Part shown: positions 35,589-45,142 of the stretch, one piece after another
How positions within the stretch are numbered: the stretch's first letter is position 1
Layout of the letters: each line of letters opens with the position of its first letter
NCBI GenBank assembly: GCA_028687335.1
Contig: JAQUAI010000003.1
Location: 1-64,000 of the forward strand
Origin: Gallionella sp.
GTDB lineage: Bacteria > Pseudomonadota > Gammaproteobacteria > Burkholderiales > Gallionellaceae
DNA length: 64,000 nucleotides
Reading direction: 5' to 3'
Translations under genes and position numbers: made by a program
Notes under the pieces: generated by a model
What the model saw: the letters and a program-made list of their open reading frames with translations, nothing else
What the model was told of the DNA's origin: nothing
The model's database searches: none

Positions 35589-37421
35589 ATGAATAAACCC
35601 AGCAATCCCACCGAATTTGCCCGCGAGACTTTCAAAGTGCTCGTGCAACGCAAATTGCCGCCGACACCGGACAACTACGCCAAGCTGTACGCGGAGATCA
35701 GCGGCTCGGCCACCGCCGACAACAATGGGGCAGAAAAGCTTCTGCGCCAGCTTGCCGAAAACTTGAGTGGCGACACTGCCTCCCGTACCACGGGAACCGC
35801 ACTAATCAAGAGCATTGATGCGGAAGACTGGATCAGCTGCGAAAAAGAATTGAATAAATTACTCGGTGGCGAAAATGCCGCCGAGAAAAAACCTTGGGGT
35901 GAGCTAATCCGAAATTTGCTGCGTCAAATCGAAATGCCACACAAAGGCATCACGGTTGCACGCAAAAAAGAGGGACTGGAAACTGTCCTCACACGCTTTG
36001 GCAGCAACCCAGACAGCTTGTTTGAAAAAGTTCAAAACCTAACTCGCTCTTGGGCGGGCACACCCACCAGCGAAAGCATGGTGGATGCAGTTGCAGCCCT
36101 CCCCGCAAGTAGCAGCCAGCCGACCGTCGCGCCTGCCGCGCCAGGAGTAAGTGCGCCAAGCAACAAAAGCACCTCCGGTAATAATGAGGCGTTATTGCAC
36201 CTGTCCGAGCTTTTGGCTCAAACGCTGGAAAGCTTCCTAAGCGCGCAGCCAGAATTAGAGATCGAAGTTCACGCATTGTCCAAACAAGTGCGCGCCATCA
36301 AGACTCATGAGGAAGTTACCGCACTAGCGCGCCAATTGCGTCAATTCTGGATCAAAGCCGAGTTGCGCGGCGGTGATAAAGCAAAAATCCACGAGGGCTT
36401 AGTACGCCTCTTACGCCTACTGGTCGAAAACGTGGGCGAAATGGTCGAAGACGAAGAATGGCTACACGGCCAGATCGTCATCCTGCAAGAAATCATCTCC
36501 AGCCCGATTGATAAAAACGTCATCGCTGATGCCGAGCGCAGTCTGCGCGATGCCATCATCAAGCAGGGCATACTCAAGCAAAGCCTGATGGAGGCGAAAA
36601 CCACACTCAAAAGCCTGATGACCAGCTTCATTGATCGCCTCGGTGAGTTGACCGAAAGTACCGGCGATTACCATCAAAAAATCGAAGGCTACAGCCAAAA
36701 AATCAGCAAAACCAACAATCTCACCGATCTCAGCCACCTGCTCGACGACATCATGCAGGACACTCGCGTCATCCAAGCCAGCGCTTTGCGCTCGCATGAG
36801 GAACTGGTCGAAACGCGCCAGCAAGTACAACTGTCCGAAGCGAAGATCAAGCAACTGGAACAAGAACTCACGCAAGTCAGCGAACTGGTACGCGAAGACC
36901 AACTCACCGGCGCACTCAATCGACGCGGTATGGATGCCGCCTTTGAAAACGAGGCAACTCGCGCCGACCGCAACCAAACCACCCTGTGCGTTGCATTGCT
37001 GGACATAGATAATTTCAAACGACTCAACGACACCTTGGGCCACCAAGCCGGTGACAGCGCACTCAAACACCTAAGCAGCGTCATCAAGGATGCTCTGCGC
37101 CCCAGCGACTCGGTCGCCCGCTACGGCGGCGAGGAGTTCGTTATTCTGCTACCCGACTTGGGCTTGGCCGAGGCCACTGCAACAGTTGAACGCCTGCAAC
37201 GCGAACTGACCAAAAAATTCTTCATGCACGAAAATGATCGCATCCTAATCACCTTTAGCGCCGGGGTTGCCCAGCGCACGCCACAGGAACCGCAAGACGA
37301 AGTCATTGGTCGCGCCGACAAAGCTATGTATCAAGCCAAAAAGAGCGGCAAAAACCGAGTGATTGCAGCGGAAACCGTCCCGCAAGGTTTCGCCACATCA
37401 CCAGCCAATGCAGCAAACTAG
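35589..37421 (+). CDS. diguanylate cyclase with long N-terminal helical region
   Basis: This protein makes cyclic di-GMP from two GTP. Of 610 residues, the last 170 form a GGDEF domain with active-site GGEEF at 513-517 and an RxxD feedback site (RPSD) five residues before it, so product inhibition is expected. The N-terminal 400 residues are soluble and largely helical, with a low-complexity Ala/Pro/Ser linker around 165-200 and a coiled coil just before the catalytic domain. No membrane helix is seen. The sensory input is unknown. It lies between a two-component pair and fliC, and a c-di-GMP receptor (YcgR) is encoded 5 kb downstream. Confidence 0.92.
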   Translation: MNKPSNPTEFARETFKVLVQRKLPPTPDNYAKLYAEISGSATADNNGAEKLLRQLAENLSGDTASRTTGTALIKSIDAEDWISCEKELNKLLGGENAAEKKPWGELIRNLLRQIEMPHKGITVARKKEGLETVLTRFGSNPDSLFEKVQNLTRSWAGTPTSESMVDAVAALPASSSQPTVAPAAPGVSAPSNKSTSGNNEALLHLSELLAQTLESFLSAQPELEIEVHALSKQVRAIKTHEEVTALARQLRQFWIKAELRGGDKAKIHEGLVRLLRLLVENVGEMVEDEEWLHGQIVILQEIISSPIDKNVIADAERSLRDAIIKQGILKQSLMEAKTTLKSLMTSFIDRLGELTESTGDYHQKIEGYSQKISKTNNLTDLSHLLDDIMQDTRVIQASALRSHEELVETRQQVQLSEAKIKQLEQELTQVSELVREDQLTGALNRRGMDAAFENEATRADRNQTTLCVALLDIDNFKRLNDTLGHQAGDSALKHLSSVIKDALRPSDSVARYGGEEFVILLPDLGLAEATATVERLQRELTKKFFMHENDRILITFSAGVAQRTPQEPQDEVIGRADKAMYQAKKSGKNRVIAAETVPQGFATSPANAAN

Positions 37422-37441
37422 ACAAAAATAAACGAACGGAC

Positions 37442-37468
37442 TAAAGATTTTGACAAACCATCCGATAA
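37442..37468 (+). promoter_or_regulatory. sigma-28 (FliA) promoter of fliC
   Basis: TAAA and CCGATAA are spaced by 15 bases plus one T, matching the flagellar sigma-28 consensus TAAA-N15-GCCGATAA in all but one base. It lies about 100 bases upstream of the flagellin ATG, as expected for a class III flagellar gene. Confidence 0.85.
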
Positions 37469-37566
37469 CTGGACTAACGGCGGTTGATAAGCTTACTGAA
37501 ACAAAGCCAACCAACGTCAACGGCGGTAAAGCCGGAGAAGTAAGATCTAGTTAAAGGAGAATTAAA

Positions 37567-38373
37567 ATGGCTGCCTACATCAATACAAACATCGCTTCCC
37601 TGAACGCTCAACGTAACCTGAACAGTTCACAGAGCGCCTTGCAAGTTTCCTTGCAACGCCTGTCTTCCGGTTTGCGTGTAAACAGCGCTAAGGACGATGC
37701 TGCCGGGCTGGCAATTTCTGAAAAAATGGGCGCGCAAATTCGCGGCCTGAACCAAGCCGCCCGCAATGCCGCCGATGGTATTTCGCTTGCGCAAACAGCT
37801 GAAGGCGCCTTGGGCAACATTGGCAACAACTTGCAGCGTATGCGCGAGCTTGCCGTTCAAGCCAGCAACTTTACTTCGACCAACGATATTGCTTCGATTG
37901 ATGCAGAATATGCGCAACTCCACGCGGAAAACCTGCGCATTATTGCTCAGACCAGTTTTAACGGCACTTCGTTGCTGAGTGCTGCATTGACTGCCGATTT
38001 CCAAATCGGTGCCAATAACGGCCAAACCATCACCGTTGCAACTACAGCCGCAACCGCAATGACTGCTGCCGCAACACTGGGGGCTACACCAACCACTGCT
38101 GCAGCAGAACTGTTGACTCTGGATGTCGATATTGCTGCTGTCAATGCAACCCGTGCCACATTCGGTGCAACACAGTCGCGTTTTGAAGCAGTTATCGGCA
38201 ACGTGCAAAACACCGCAGAAAACTTGACCGCATCCCGCAGCCGCATCGTGGATGCCGATTACGCAGCTGAAACTGCGCAATTGACCCGCAACCAAATCTT
38301 GCAACAAGCAGGTACAGCGATGCTGGCGCAAGCGAACCAATTGCCCAACACCGTGTTGACCCTGTTGCGTTAA
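37567..38373 (+). CDS. fliC: flagellin
   Basis: The filament subunit, exported by the flagellar type III system. At 268 residues it is a short flagellin: the N-terminal D0/D1 helices (NTNIASLNAQRNL, LQRLSSGLRVNSAKDDAAGL) and the C-terminal pair (SRIVDADYAAETAQLTR, QAGTAMLAQANQLP) are intact, while the variable outer region is only a Thr/Ala-rich stretch at about 155-190. AAAGGAG lies 8 bases before the ATG. A sigma-28 promoter precedes it and a hairpin follows. One flagellin gene is visible in this window. Confidence 0.96.
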   Translation: MAAYINTNIASLNAQRNLNSSQSALQVSLQRLSSGLRVNSAKDDAAGLAISEKMGAQIRGLNQAARNAADGISLAQTAEGALGNIGNNLQRMRELAVQASNFTSTNDIASIDAEYAQLHAENLRIIAQTSFNGTSLLSAALTADFQIGANNGQTITVATTAATAMTAAATLGATPTTAAAELLTLDVDIAAVNATRATFGATQSRFEAVIGNVQNTAENLTASRSRIVDADYAAETAQLTRNQILQQAGTAMLAQANQLPNTVLTLLR

Positions 38374-38383
38374 GTAGAGTGAC

Positions 38384-38409
38384 TCCCGGTCGGCGCAATC
38401 CGACCGGGA
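38384..38409. terminator. hairpin after fliC
   Basis: TCCCGGTCGG and CGACCGGGA form a stable stem with a 7-base loop, 11 bases after the fliC stop. There is no clear T run. It may stabilise the fliC mRNA 3' end or reduce readthrough into flaG. Confidence 0.6.
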
Positions 38410-38432
38410 ATTTGAGATAAAGGAGAGGCAAA

Positions 38433-38906
38433 ATGCTCATCCAAAACGTAAGCAACATGACTCAGGCTTCACCGCCTGTTAAGCCCGCCAGCGATGGTGC
38501 GCCTAATGTCGCCGTTGCCACGAGCTCAAATGTCGCCGCTCAACCCAAGGTAACAGCGTCGCAATCGCCCGCACCTGATGAAGCAAAACAGGTAACCGAG
38601 AAAAAACAGGCGGCAGCGGCAGCACAGCTGCAAAATGTGGTTGAGAACATTAACAAAGCATTGAAGCAGTCCAATAAAAATCTGGAATTTACCGTGGATG
38701 GCGACACGAATCGTGCCGTCGTCAAACTGGTGGATTCAGAGACAGGTGATGTCATTCGCCAATTCCCCTCGGAAGAGATGCTGGCGATTTCACGGGCTGT
38801 CTCACAAATGCAAGAGAGACTGCAACAAACATCATTGCAACAGGCGGCATTAGTAAAAGGGCAAGCGCAAAGTACGCAGGGTTTGCTGGTCAAACAACAA
38901 GCCTAA
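38433..38906 (+). CDS. flaG: FlaG-family flagellar protein
   Basis: FlaG proteins affect filament length in several bacteria, by an unclear mechanism. The 157 residues have a disordered Ala/Pro-rich N-terminus and a conserved C-terminal domain (LQNVVENINKALKQSNKNLEF, then VVKLVDSETGDVIRQFPSEE). GGAGAGG precedes the ATG. It lies between fliC and fliD, its usual place. The tail after residue 130 is Gln-rich. Confidence 0.87.
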   Translation: MLIQNVSNMTQASPPVKPASDGAPNVAVATSSNVAAQPKVTASQSPAPDEAKQVTEKKQAAAAAQLQNVVENINKALKQSNKNLEFTVDGDTNRAVVKLVDSETGDVIRQFPSEEMLAISRAVSQMQERLQQTSLQQAALVKGQAQSTQGLLVKQQA

Positions 38907-38929
38907 CTTAACGAGCGCACGCACTCATC

Positions 38930-40354
38930 ATGGCTACGACAACTTCGGCAACGACCTCGACCAACATTGACGTCAACAGCATCGTTTCACAGTTGATGAC
39001 GGTCGAGCGTCAGCCAATTACCAAGCTCAATACCAAGGAAGCTAGCTACCAAGCCAAGCTTTCTGCCTATGGCACGGTCAAATCAGCCGTATCAAGTTTT
39101 CAAACCGCATTACAAAGTTTGGGAACCAGTAATTTTCAAAAACGTACTGCAACTGCTTCGGACAGTACCGTCGTTTCCGCCGTCGCCGCCAGTTCATCGG
39201 TGACCGGCACTTATTCCTTGGAAGTGTCCGCACTGGCCCAGTCGCAAAAACTGGTCGCCGCCGGACAAACCAGCAGCACCGATGCCATCGGAACCGGTGC
39301 CAGCACCACAATCACTTTCGATTTTGGCACCATCAGCAACGGCACACTGACTAATGGCGTTTATAGCGGCGCATCATTCACCTCGAATGGTGCTACAACG
39401 CAGAGCATCACCATAGACAGTAGCAACAATACGCTTGAGGGTATTCGCAATGCCATCAACGCGGCCGACATGGGCGTTTCCGCCACCATCGTCAACGACG
39501 GCTCGGGCACACCTTATCGCTTGGCACTTAGTTCCGACAATAGTGGCATCAGCAACAGCATCAAAATCAGCACCGACGGTGCCGATGCGGCAATCGACAC
39601 CCTGCTGGCACACGACCCAGCTGGCGTACAACACTTTGCCGAAACCGCAACCGCACAAAATGCCGCTTTCAAAGTAAATGGTGTCTCTATTTCCAAGACA
39701 TCCAACACGGTCACCGATGCCATCCAAGGTGTCACCATGACCTTGAGCAAATTGACCACATCACCAGTCACGCTGTCGATTGCCAACGATGGTGCGGCGG
39801 TCAGCACGGCGGTTTCCGGCTTCGTCAAAGCGTATAACGACCTGAATTCGACACTAAAAACACTGTCTGCTTATAACAGCACCACCAAAACCGGTGCCAC
39901 CTTACAAGGCGACGCAACCGTACGCACAATACAGTCGCAATTGCGCGGACTTTTGGCTTCTGCCGTCACCGGCGCAGGTAGCTTGAGCACACTAACGGAT
40001 ATTGGCGTGACTTTCCAAACGGACGGATCGCTCGCGGTTAACCAAACCAAACTGGACTCAAAAATCAGCACTAATTTTGCCGATATTGCCAGCCTGTTCA
40101 CGTCCACCACTGGTTACTCCACCACCTTGGGTAGTTGGGCGACCAATGTGTTGTCCAGCGACGGCCTCATCGCCAGCCGAACCGACGGTCTAGGACGTTC
40201 GATCAAAGACATCGGCACGCGTCGCGCCGAACTTGAAGCGCGCATGATCAGCATTGAAAGACGCTACCGCACACAATTTACCAATCTCGATACGATGCTG
40301 AGCAGCATGAACCAGACCAGCACCTATTTAACTCAACAACTCGCCAATCTCTAA
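38930..40354 (+). CDS. fliD: flagellar filament cap FliD (HAP2)
   Basis: FliD forms the pentameric cap under which flagellin subunits fold at the filament tip. The 474 residues contain the N-terminal FliD_N domain (NIDVNSIVSQLMTVERQPI), a Ser/Thr-rich middle and the C-terminal FliD_C domain (LTDIGVTFQTDGSLAVNQTKL, then coiled coil LEARMISIERRYRTQFTNLDTM broken at its ends). The order fliC-flaG-fliD-fliS is standard. Its chaperone FliT is encoded two genes later. Confidence 0.94.
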   Translation: MATTTSATTSTNIDVNSIVSQLMTVERQPITKLNTKEASYQAKLSAYGTVKSAVSSFQTALQSLGTSNFQKRTATASDSTVVSAVAASSSVTGTYSLEVSALAQSQKLVAAGQTSSTDAIGTGASTTITFDFGTISNGTLTNGVYSGASFTSNGATTQSITIDSSNNTLEGIRNAINAADMGVSATIVNDGSGTPYRLALSSDNSGISNSIKISTDGADAAIDTLLAHDPAGVQHFAETATAQNAAFKVNGVSISKTSNTVTDAIQGVTMTLSKLTTSPVTLSIANDGAAVSTAVSGFVKAYNDLNSTLKTLSAYNSTTKTGATLQGDATVRTIQSQLRGLLASAVTGAGSLSTLTDIGVTFQTDGSLAVNQTKLDSKISTNFADIASLFTSTTGYSTTLGSWATNVLSSDGLIASRTDGLGRSIKDIGTRRAELEARMISIERRYRTQFTNLDTMLSSMNQTSTYLTQQLANL

Positions 40355-40369
40355 CCGGAGGCAAGTATC

Positions 40370-40822
40370 ATGAACGCAACTACCGCTCTTAAATCCTACG
40401 CCAATGTCAGTGTACAGTCCGGCGTGGCAGCGGCCGATCCGCACAAGCTGATCGCGATGCTGTATCAGGGCGCCCTGCTGGCTATCGCCAACGCCAAAAA
40501 TGCCATTTTGCGCAAAGACATCCCAGCCAAAGGCACCGCCATTTCTAAAGCGATTCTCATCATTGACGAAGGCCTGAAAGCCAGTCTAGACAAAGATGTC
40601 GGCGGTGAATTGGCGCACAATCTGGCCGCGCTGTATGACTACATGAACAACCGTTTGCTGATGGCCAACATGAAAAATGACCTCGATGCACTGGATGAAG
40701 TCGCTCGTTTGTTGACCGACTTAAAGGGCGCATGGGACAGTATTCGCCCCGTCGGCGCAGGCCAAGCAATGGCGCAAGCCGCCCCCAAAGCTGAAGCGCA
40801 ACTCGTTTACGGGAGAGCATGA
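40370..40822 (+). CDS. fliS: flagellin chaperone FliS
   Basis: FliS binds the C-terminal helices of newly made flagellin and prevents premature assembly. The 150-residue all-helical protein has the family signature DPHKLIAMLYQGALLAIA and a second helix pattern NLAALYDYMNNRLLMAN. CGGAGG precedes the ATG. Its stop overlaps the next gene's ATG. No anomaly was seen. Confidence 0.95.
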   Translation: MNATTALKSYANVSVQSGVAAADPHKLIAMLYQGALLAIANAKNAILRKDIPAKGTAISKAILIIDEGLKASLDKDVGGELAHNLAALYDYMNNRLLMANMKNDLDALDEVARLLTDLKGAWDSIRPVGAGQAMAQAAPKAEAQLVYGRA

Positions 40823-41145
40823 TGAATGCCGCAGCTGTCGTGACCAACTATGAGTCGCTCTCGGCCATCACCGAGCAAATGCGTGCCGCCGCCAATCAAG
40901 GCGAATGGGACAAGCTAGTCGATCTGGAAAAAAAATGCAGTCATCACGTTGCAACAATGAAAGCTGCCGATGCTAGTGCCAAACTGGACGAATCGGCACG
41001 CCAACGCAAAATTCAGCTGATTAAAAAAATCCTGGCCGACGATGCCGATATCCGCAGTCACACCGAAGTGTGGATGGGGCAGTTGCAACGTATCATGCAA
41101 AGTAACCGTCAGGAGCAACGGCTGCACCAAGCTTACGGCTATTGA
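40819..41145 (+). CDS. fliT: FliT-like flagellar chaperone
   Basis: A 108-residue helical protein that starts within the last codons of fliS. Its position after fliS, small size and helical pattern (YESLSAITEQMRAAANQGEWDKLVDLEKKCSHHV split by turns) fit FliT, the chaperone of FliD that also modulates FlhDC in some bacteria. Sequence conservation in FliT is low, so the call rests on context as well as the Asp-Leu-Glu-Lys-Lys region. The start has two ATG codons in a row. Confidence 0.75.
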   Translation: MMNAAAVVTNYESLSAITEQMRAAANQGEWDKLVDLEKKCSHHVATMKAADASAKLDESARQRKIQLIKKILADDADIRSHTEVWMGQLQRIMQSNRQEQRLHQAYGY

Positions 41146-41163
41146 TTTTCAACTCCCAGCGCG

Positions 41164-42294
41164 ATGCTTCCGGCTAATCTGATCAACGCGCTACAGGCCC
41201 TTTCTCGCTCGGACAAGCCGCTCATTCAAGCGGCGACCGACGCACCCAAAAACCTGCCCAAGCTGCAAGTTGGCCAAGAAGTTCAAGGCACGATCCAGAG
41301 CAAAGTCAACGAAGGAATGTTCAAGGTGCAAGTCGCCGGACAGTCCTTGCAAATGAAACTGCCCGGCAGTGTGCAACCGGGTGACGCAATCAGGCTGCAA
41401 GTCGCCTCGCTTAATCCGCGACTGACTTTCAACATCATCACCTCGCAAAATCCGATTTCCACCCCCGATAAAATTGGCTCCGCCGCCAGACTGATCGCCA
41501 ATTTAGCCGAGCAACCGCTGGAACGTCCGGTAGTGCGGCACGCCGAACGCGGTGCGGTATGGGCCGCCGTCGACCAACCGCCCCCGCCCAAACAACTGGC
41601 AGGCGCACTGCGCGAGGCATTAGCTAGCAGCGGTTTGTTTTACGAATCGCACCAAGCCCAGTGGGTACGCGGTGAACGCAGCACCATTCAACTCCTGATC
41701 GAGCCGCAAAACCGACTTACTGGCAAACAAGAGCCGCTCGCCTATGCGTCACCCGCGCATGATTCTGCTGCGCCACCGCAACGCACCGACAACATCGCCG
41801 CACCGCGCCTAACACCGCAAGGCGCGCTGATTGAGGATGCGGTGATCAACCAAACACGTGATATTGCCGCACAAGCCAATTCCGGCAACACCGTCGCTGC
41901 ACACAAGCCAAGCGAGCCAGGTTTGCCCGTTCCGCGCGACCTTGTTCCACTGGTTCAACAACAATTACACACGTTGGAAACGCACCATCTCGCTTGGGTT
42001 GGTCAAGTTTGGCCTGGCCAAGAGATGCAATGGGAAATACAAGGACAGCCGGAACATACCAAGCGTACCGCCAGCGACGAGGAACGGCAGTGGAGCACCG
42101 AAATGGAGTTGGCTTTGCCGCATCTAGGCGATGTGCATGCCCGCCTGATACTCACCCATGACGGCCTAAAAATGCAATTGCGCGCAGCCGATTCATCCAC
42201 CGCCGCGCTCTTCACCCGCAAGCTGCCCGAACTCAGCGATGCAATGGAAGGTGCTGGCATCACAATCAGTTCAGCGCAGGTAAACCAAACATGA
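41164..42294 (+). CDS. fliK: FliK-like flagellar hook-length control protein
   Basis: A 376-residue protein with a disordered Pro/Gln-rich middle (about 120-260) and a compact C-terminal domain (WSTEMELALPHLGDVHARLILTHDGL, in pieces; then LPELSDAMEGAGITISSAQV) like the FliK substrate-switch domain. FliK measures hook length and tells FlhB to change export specificity. The next gene encodes an FlhB C-terminal-like protein and overlaps by 4 bases, supporting a shared role. A second, canonical fliK may lie elsewhere near the hook genes. Confidence 0.75.
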   Translation: MLPANLINALQALSRSDKPLIQAATDAPKNLPKLQVGQEVQGTIQSKVNEGMFKVQVAGQSLQMKLPGSVQPGDAIRLQVASLNPRLTFNIITSQNPISTPDKIGSAARLIANLAEQPLERPVVRHAERGAVWAAVDQPPPPKQLAGALREALASSGLFYESHQAQWVRGERSTIQLLIEPQNRLTGKQEPLAYASPAHDSAAPPQRTDNIAAPRLTPQGALIEDAVINQTRDIAAQANSGNTVAAHKPSEPGLPVPRDLVPLVQQQLHTLETHHLAWVGQVWPGQEMQWEIQGQPEHTKRTASDEERQWSTEMELALPHLGDVHARLILTHDGLKMQLRAADSSTAALFTRKLPELSDAMEGAGITISSAQVNQT

Positions 42295-42581
42295 GCACGC
42301 CAACGCGACAAAGTGCAGTCGCACTCGCCTACGGTCAGCATCAGGGCGCGCCAAAAGTCGTAGCGAAAGGCCGTGGCCTAATTGCCCAAGCCATCATTGA
42401 ACGTGCCAAAACGCATGGGGTGTTTGTACACGAATCAGCCGATTTGGTCGGCCTACTCATGCAAGTAGAGCTTGATCAGGAGATACCACCCCAGCTTTAT
42501 TTGGCCGTCGCCGAATTACTTGCCTGGCTATATCGACTTGAACACGACGAAAATGGTGCAATTCCACCTTTCAACAAATGA
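42291..42581 (+). CDS. FlhB C-terminal-domain-like protein
   Basis: A 96-residue stand-alone homologue of the cytoplasmic FlhB domain after the NPTH cleavage site (FlhX/FlhB2 type). Recognisable stretches are AVALAYGQHQGAPKVVAKGRG, AIIERAKTHGVFVHES and LDQEIPPQLYLAVAELLAWLY. It lacks the membrane part and the NPTH motif. In other bacteria such proteins can substitute for the cleaved FlhB domain. It overlaps the FliK-like gene by ATGA. Confidence 0.88.
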   Translation: MSTPTRQSAVALAYGQHQGAPKVVAKGRGLIAQAIIERAKTHGVFVHESADLVGLLMQVELDQEIPPQLYLAVAELLAWLYRLEHDENGAIPPFNK

Positions 42582-42629
42582 TCCTTTTGCTATGATGCCG
42601 ACATAACAAACTCATTGGCTGCAAGCATT

Positions 42630-43379
42630 ATGGAAAAGGATATCCCGTTGCGCTTCGAAGTACTTTCCACAGAAGAAAATGACCGTCACCGCGTTAGTCA
42701 ACGCAAAGAGATCGAATTCATCCTCGAACAAATCATTGCGCGCAATTCACGCGTGGTGCTGTATTACGGCGACGAAAACGAATTCATCCTAACCACACTA
42801 CTCAGCTTCTCCGATGATGCAGTGTGGCTGGAACAGGGGCAAAGCAGCCAGATCAACCAGCGTGTTAGCGATAGCGGCAAACTGATCTTTGTCAGCGCGC
42901 ACCTCAATGTCAAAGTGCAGTTCGAAGTCTTCACTTCCACCAGCGAAGTGCATGGCAGCCGTCCCGCATTCCGCCTGCCATTCCCCGCCAGCATCTACCG
43001 CTTGCAACGGCGCGAGTACTACCGCCTTACCGCACCAGTAGAAAACCCCTTGCGTTGCATTGTCTCCGTCGGCCACCCGCCAAAAATTACACCGCGCGAA
43101 GTCACCATCATGGATATCAGCGGCGGCGGTATCGGATTAACCTGTGCCGAAACAGACACCGAACTCACACCCGGCACTGTTTACCCCAATTGTGCGATTG
43201 AGCTACCCGACTTCGGCTCCATCTCAACCGCCATCGAAGTTAAAAACCTAGTACGCGTCACCACATCCAACGGTAACGACATACTGCGCGCGGGCTGTGA
43301 ATTTAAGAATTTAGACGGCAGCTCGCAGATTCAGCTGCAACGTTACGTCACCGCCATGCAACGTCTGGCAAACCGTTAA
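42630..43379 (+). CDS. ycgR: flagellar brake protein YcgR (PilZ domain)
   Basis: YcgR binds c-di-GMP and then slows the flagellar motor. About 249 residues: an N-terminal YcgR domain (to about 110) and a C-terminal PilZ domain with the ligand motifs RREYYRL (RxxxR) and DISGGGIGL (DxSxxG). The track begins at a TTG (42615); the ATG at 42630 is more likely, though neither has a strong ribosome site. It ends the flagellar cluster. The diguanylate cyclase at 35589 could supply the ligand. Confidence 0.92.
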   Translation: MEKDIPLRFEVLSTEENDRHRVSQRKEIEFILEQIIARNSRVVLYYGDENEFILTTLLSFSDDAVWLEQGQSSQINQRVSDSGKLIFVSAHLNVKVQFEVFTSTSEVHGSRPAFRLPFPASIYRLQRREYYRLTAPVENPLRCIVSVGHPPKITPREVTIMDISGGGIGLTCAETDTELTPGTVYPNCAIELPDFGSISTAIEVKNLVRVTTSNGNDILRAGCEFKNLDGSSQIQLQRYVTAMQRLANR

Positions 43380-43401
43380 ACCTACCCGATGGCCATCTCT
43401 T

Positions 43402-43434
43402 CCCCGTTCCCATCACAACTGGGAACGGCGGGGC
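43402..43434. terminator. hairpin after ycgR
   Basis: CCCCGTTCCCA pairs with TGGGAACGGCGGGG with two unpaired bases. It sits between the convergent ycgR and GDT1 genes. No T run follows on the plus strand, so efficiency is uncertain. Confidence 0.5.
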
Positions 43435-43470
43435 AAGAATGACAACTTAAATCAAAGCTTGACCACAAAG

Positions 43471-43497
43471 CCCTTCGACAAGCCTAGGACGAACGGG
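43471..43497. repeat. dispersed palindromic repeat fragment
   Basis: CCCTTCGACAAGCCTAGGAC followed by GAACGGG resembles a short intergenic repeat common in many proteobacterial genomes. Its halves are partly complementary. Only one copy is in this window, so the call rests on recognition. Confidence 0.4.
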
Positions 43498-43511
43498 TTA
43501 AATCAGCGCGC

Positions 43512-43784
43512 CTAAGCCTTCCACAGCGTCCACAAACCAATGATGACAAAACCTGCACCAGCAACGTAGTGCAGCGTTTTCTCGCTCACATAGTTAGACA
43601 GCGCACTCCCCACCAGCACGCCAATACCAGAGGCCGCAATCAGCGCGAGTGACGCACCCAGAAAAATCGTCCACTTACTCACCTCTTTATCAGAAGCAAA
43701 CAACATGGTCGCAAGTTGCGTTTTATCGCCCATCTCCGCGATAAAAACCGAAATAAAAACCGTAGCGAGAATCTTCCAATCCAT
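43512..43784 (-). CDS. GDT1/TMEM165-family cation transporter, half-size
   Basis: A 90-residue membrane protein with three helices and one EMGDKTQ motif (residues 17-23), the signature of UPF0016/GDT1. Eukaryotic members and many bacterial ones have two such repeats; this single-repeat form must assemble as a dimer. Relatives export manganese or exchange Ca/Mn for protons, and manganese export is the best guess. AAGGA precedes the ATG. No yybP-ykoY manganese riboswitch was recognised upstream, where REP-like repeats begin instead. Confidence 0.9.
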   Translation of the reverse strand: MDWKILATVFISVFIAEMGDKTQLATMLFASDKEVSKWTIFLGASLALIAASGIGVLVGSALSNYVSEKTLHYVAGAGFVIIGLWTLWKA

Positions 43785-43927
43785 AACTTAATTCCTTAAT
43801 AAACACTAATGAATCGTCTTTGATGAAACAACCAGCCATTTCACTAAGCCGCAAAATATGCGGCAAGAGATTGCTTATGTGAGGAGCACAGCGAAGTGGT
43901 GAGCCAGCGTTTATTAAGATCAACAAA

Positions 43928-44300
43928 CTGGATTGCCGCGCTTCGCTCGCAAAGACAAGCAACCCCACTGGATTGCCGCGCTGCGCTCGCAATGACAAGT
44001 AACCCAACTAGATCGCTGCGCTCGCAACAACATCCGCGTGCGGCAAACTCCCTCAACACTGTCATTGCGAGGAGCAACGCGACGTGGCAATCCAGATGCT
44101 TTAATCAAAATGCTCTTTGATACACTGGATTGCCACGCTACGCTCGCAATGACAAGTAACCCCACTGGATTGTCGCGCTACGCTCGCAATGACAAGTAAG
44201 CCAACTAGATCACTGCGCTCGCAACAACATCCGCGTGCGGCAGATTCCCTCAACACTGTCATTGCGAGGAGCAACGCGACGTGGCAATCCAGATGCTTTA
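43928..44300. repeat. cluster of REP-like palindromic repeats
   Basis: At least four forward units begin CTGGATTG and end GCTCGCAATGACAAG (43928, 43968, 44125, 44165). Two reverse units, GTCATTGCGAGGAGCAACGC onward, lie at 44061 and 44258. Forward and reverse units are complementary and can form large hairpins. A block starting near 44004 recurs at 44201 (offset 197 bases, few mismatches), so the cluster grew by local duplication. The whole gap 43785-44329 has no credible gene; the ORFs reported there are translations of the repeats. Confidence 0.88.
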
Positions 44301-44329
44301 AAAACTCAAATGCATGATTCCGGTGAGCG

Positions 44330-45142
<813 letters not shown>

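Noticed and set aside
43785-43927. yybP-ykoY manganese riboswitch before the GDT1 gene
   Set aside because: The conserved core of that riboswitch was not found; only repeats and a short leader are seen.
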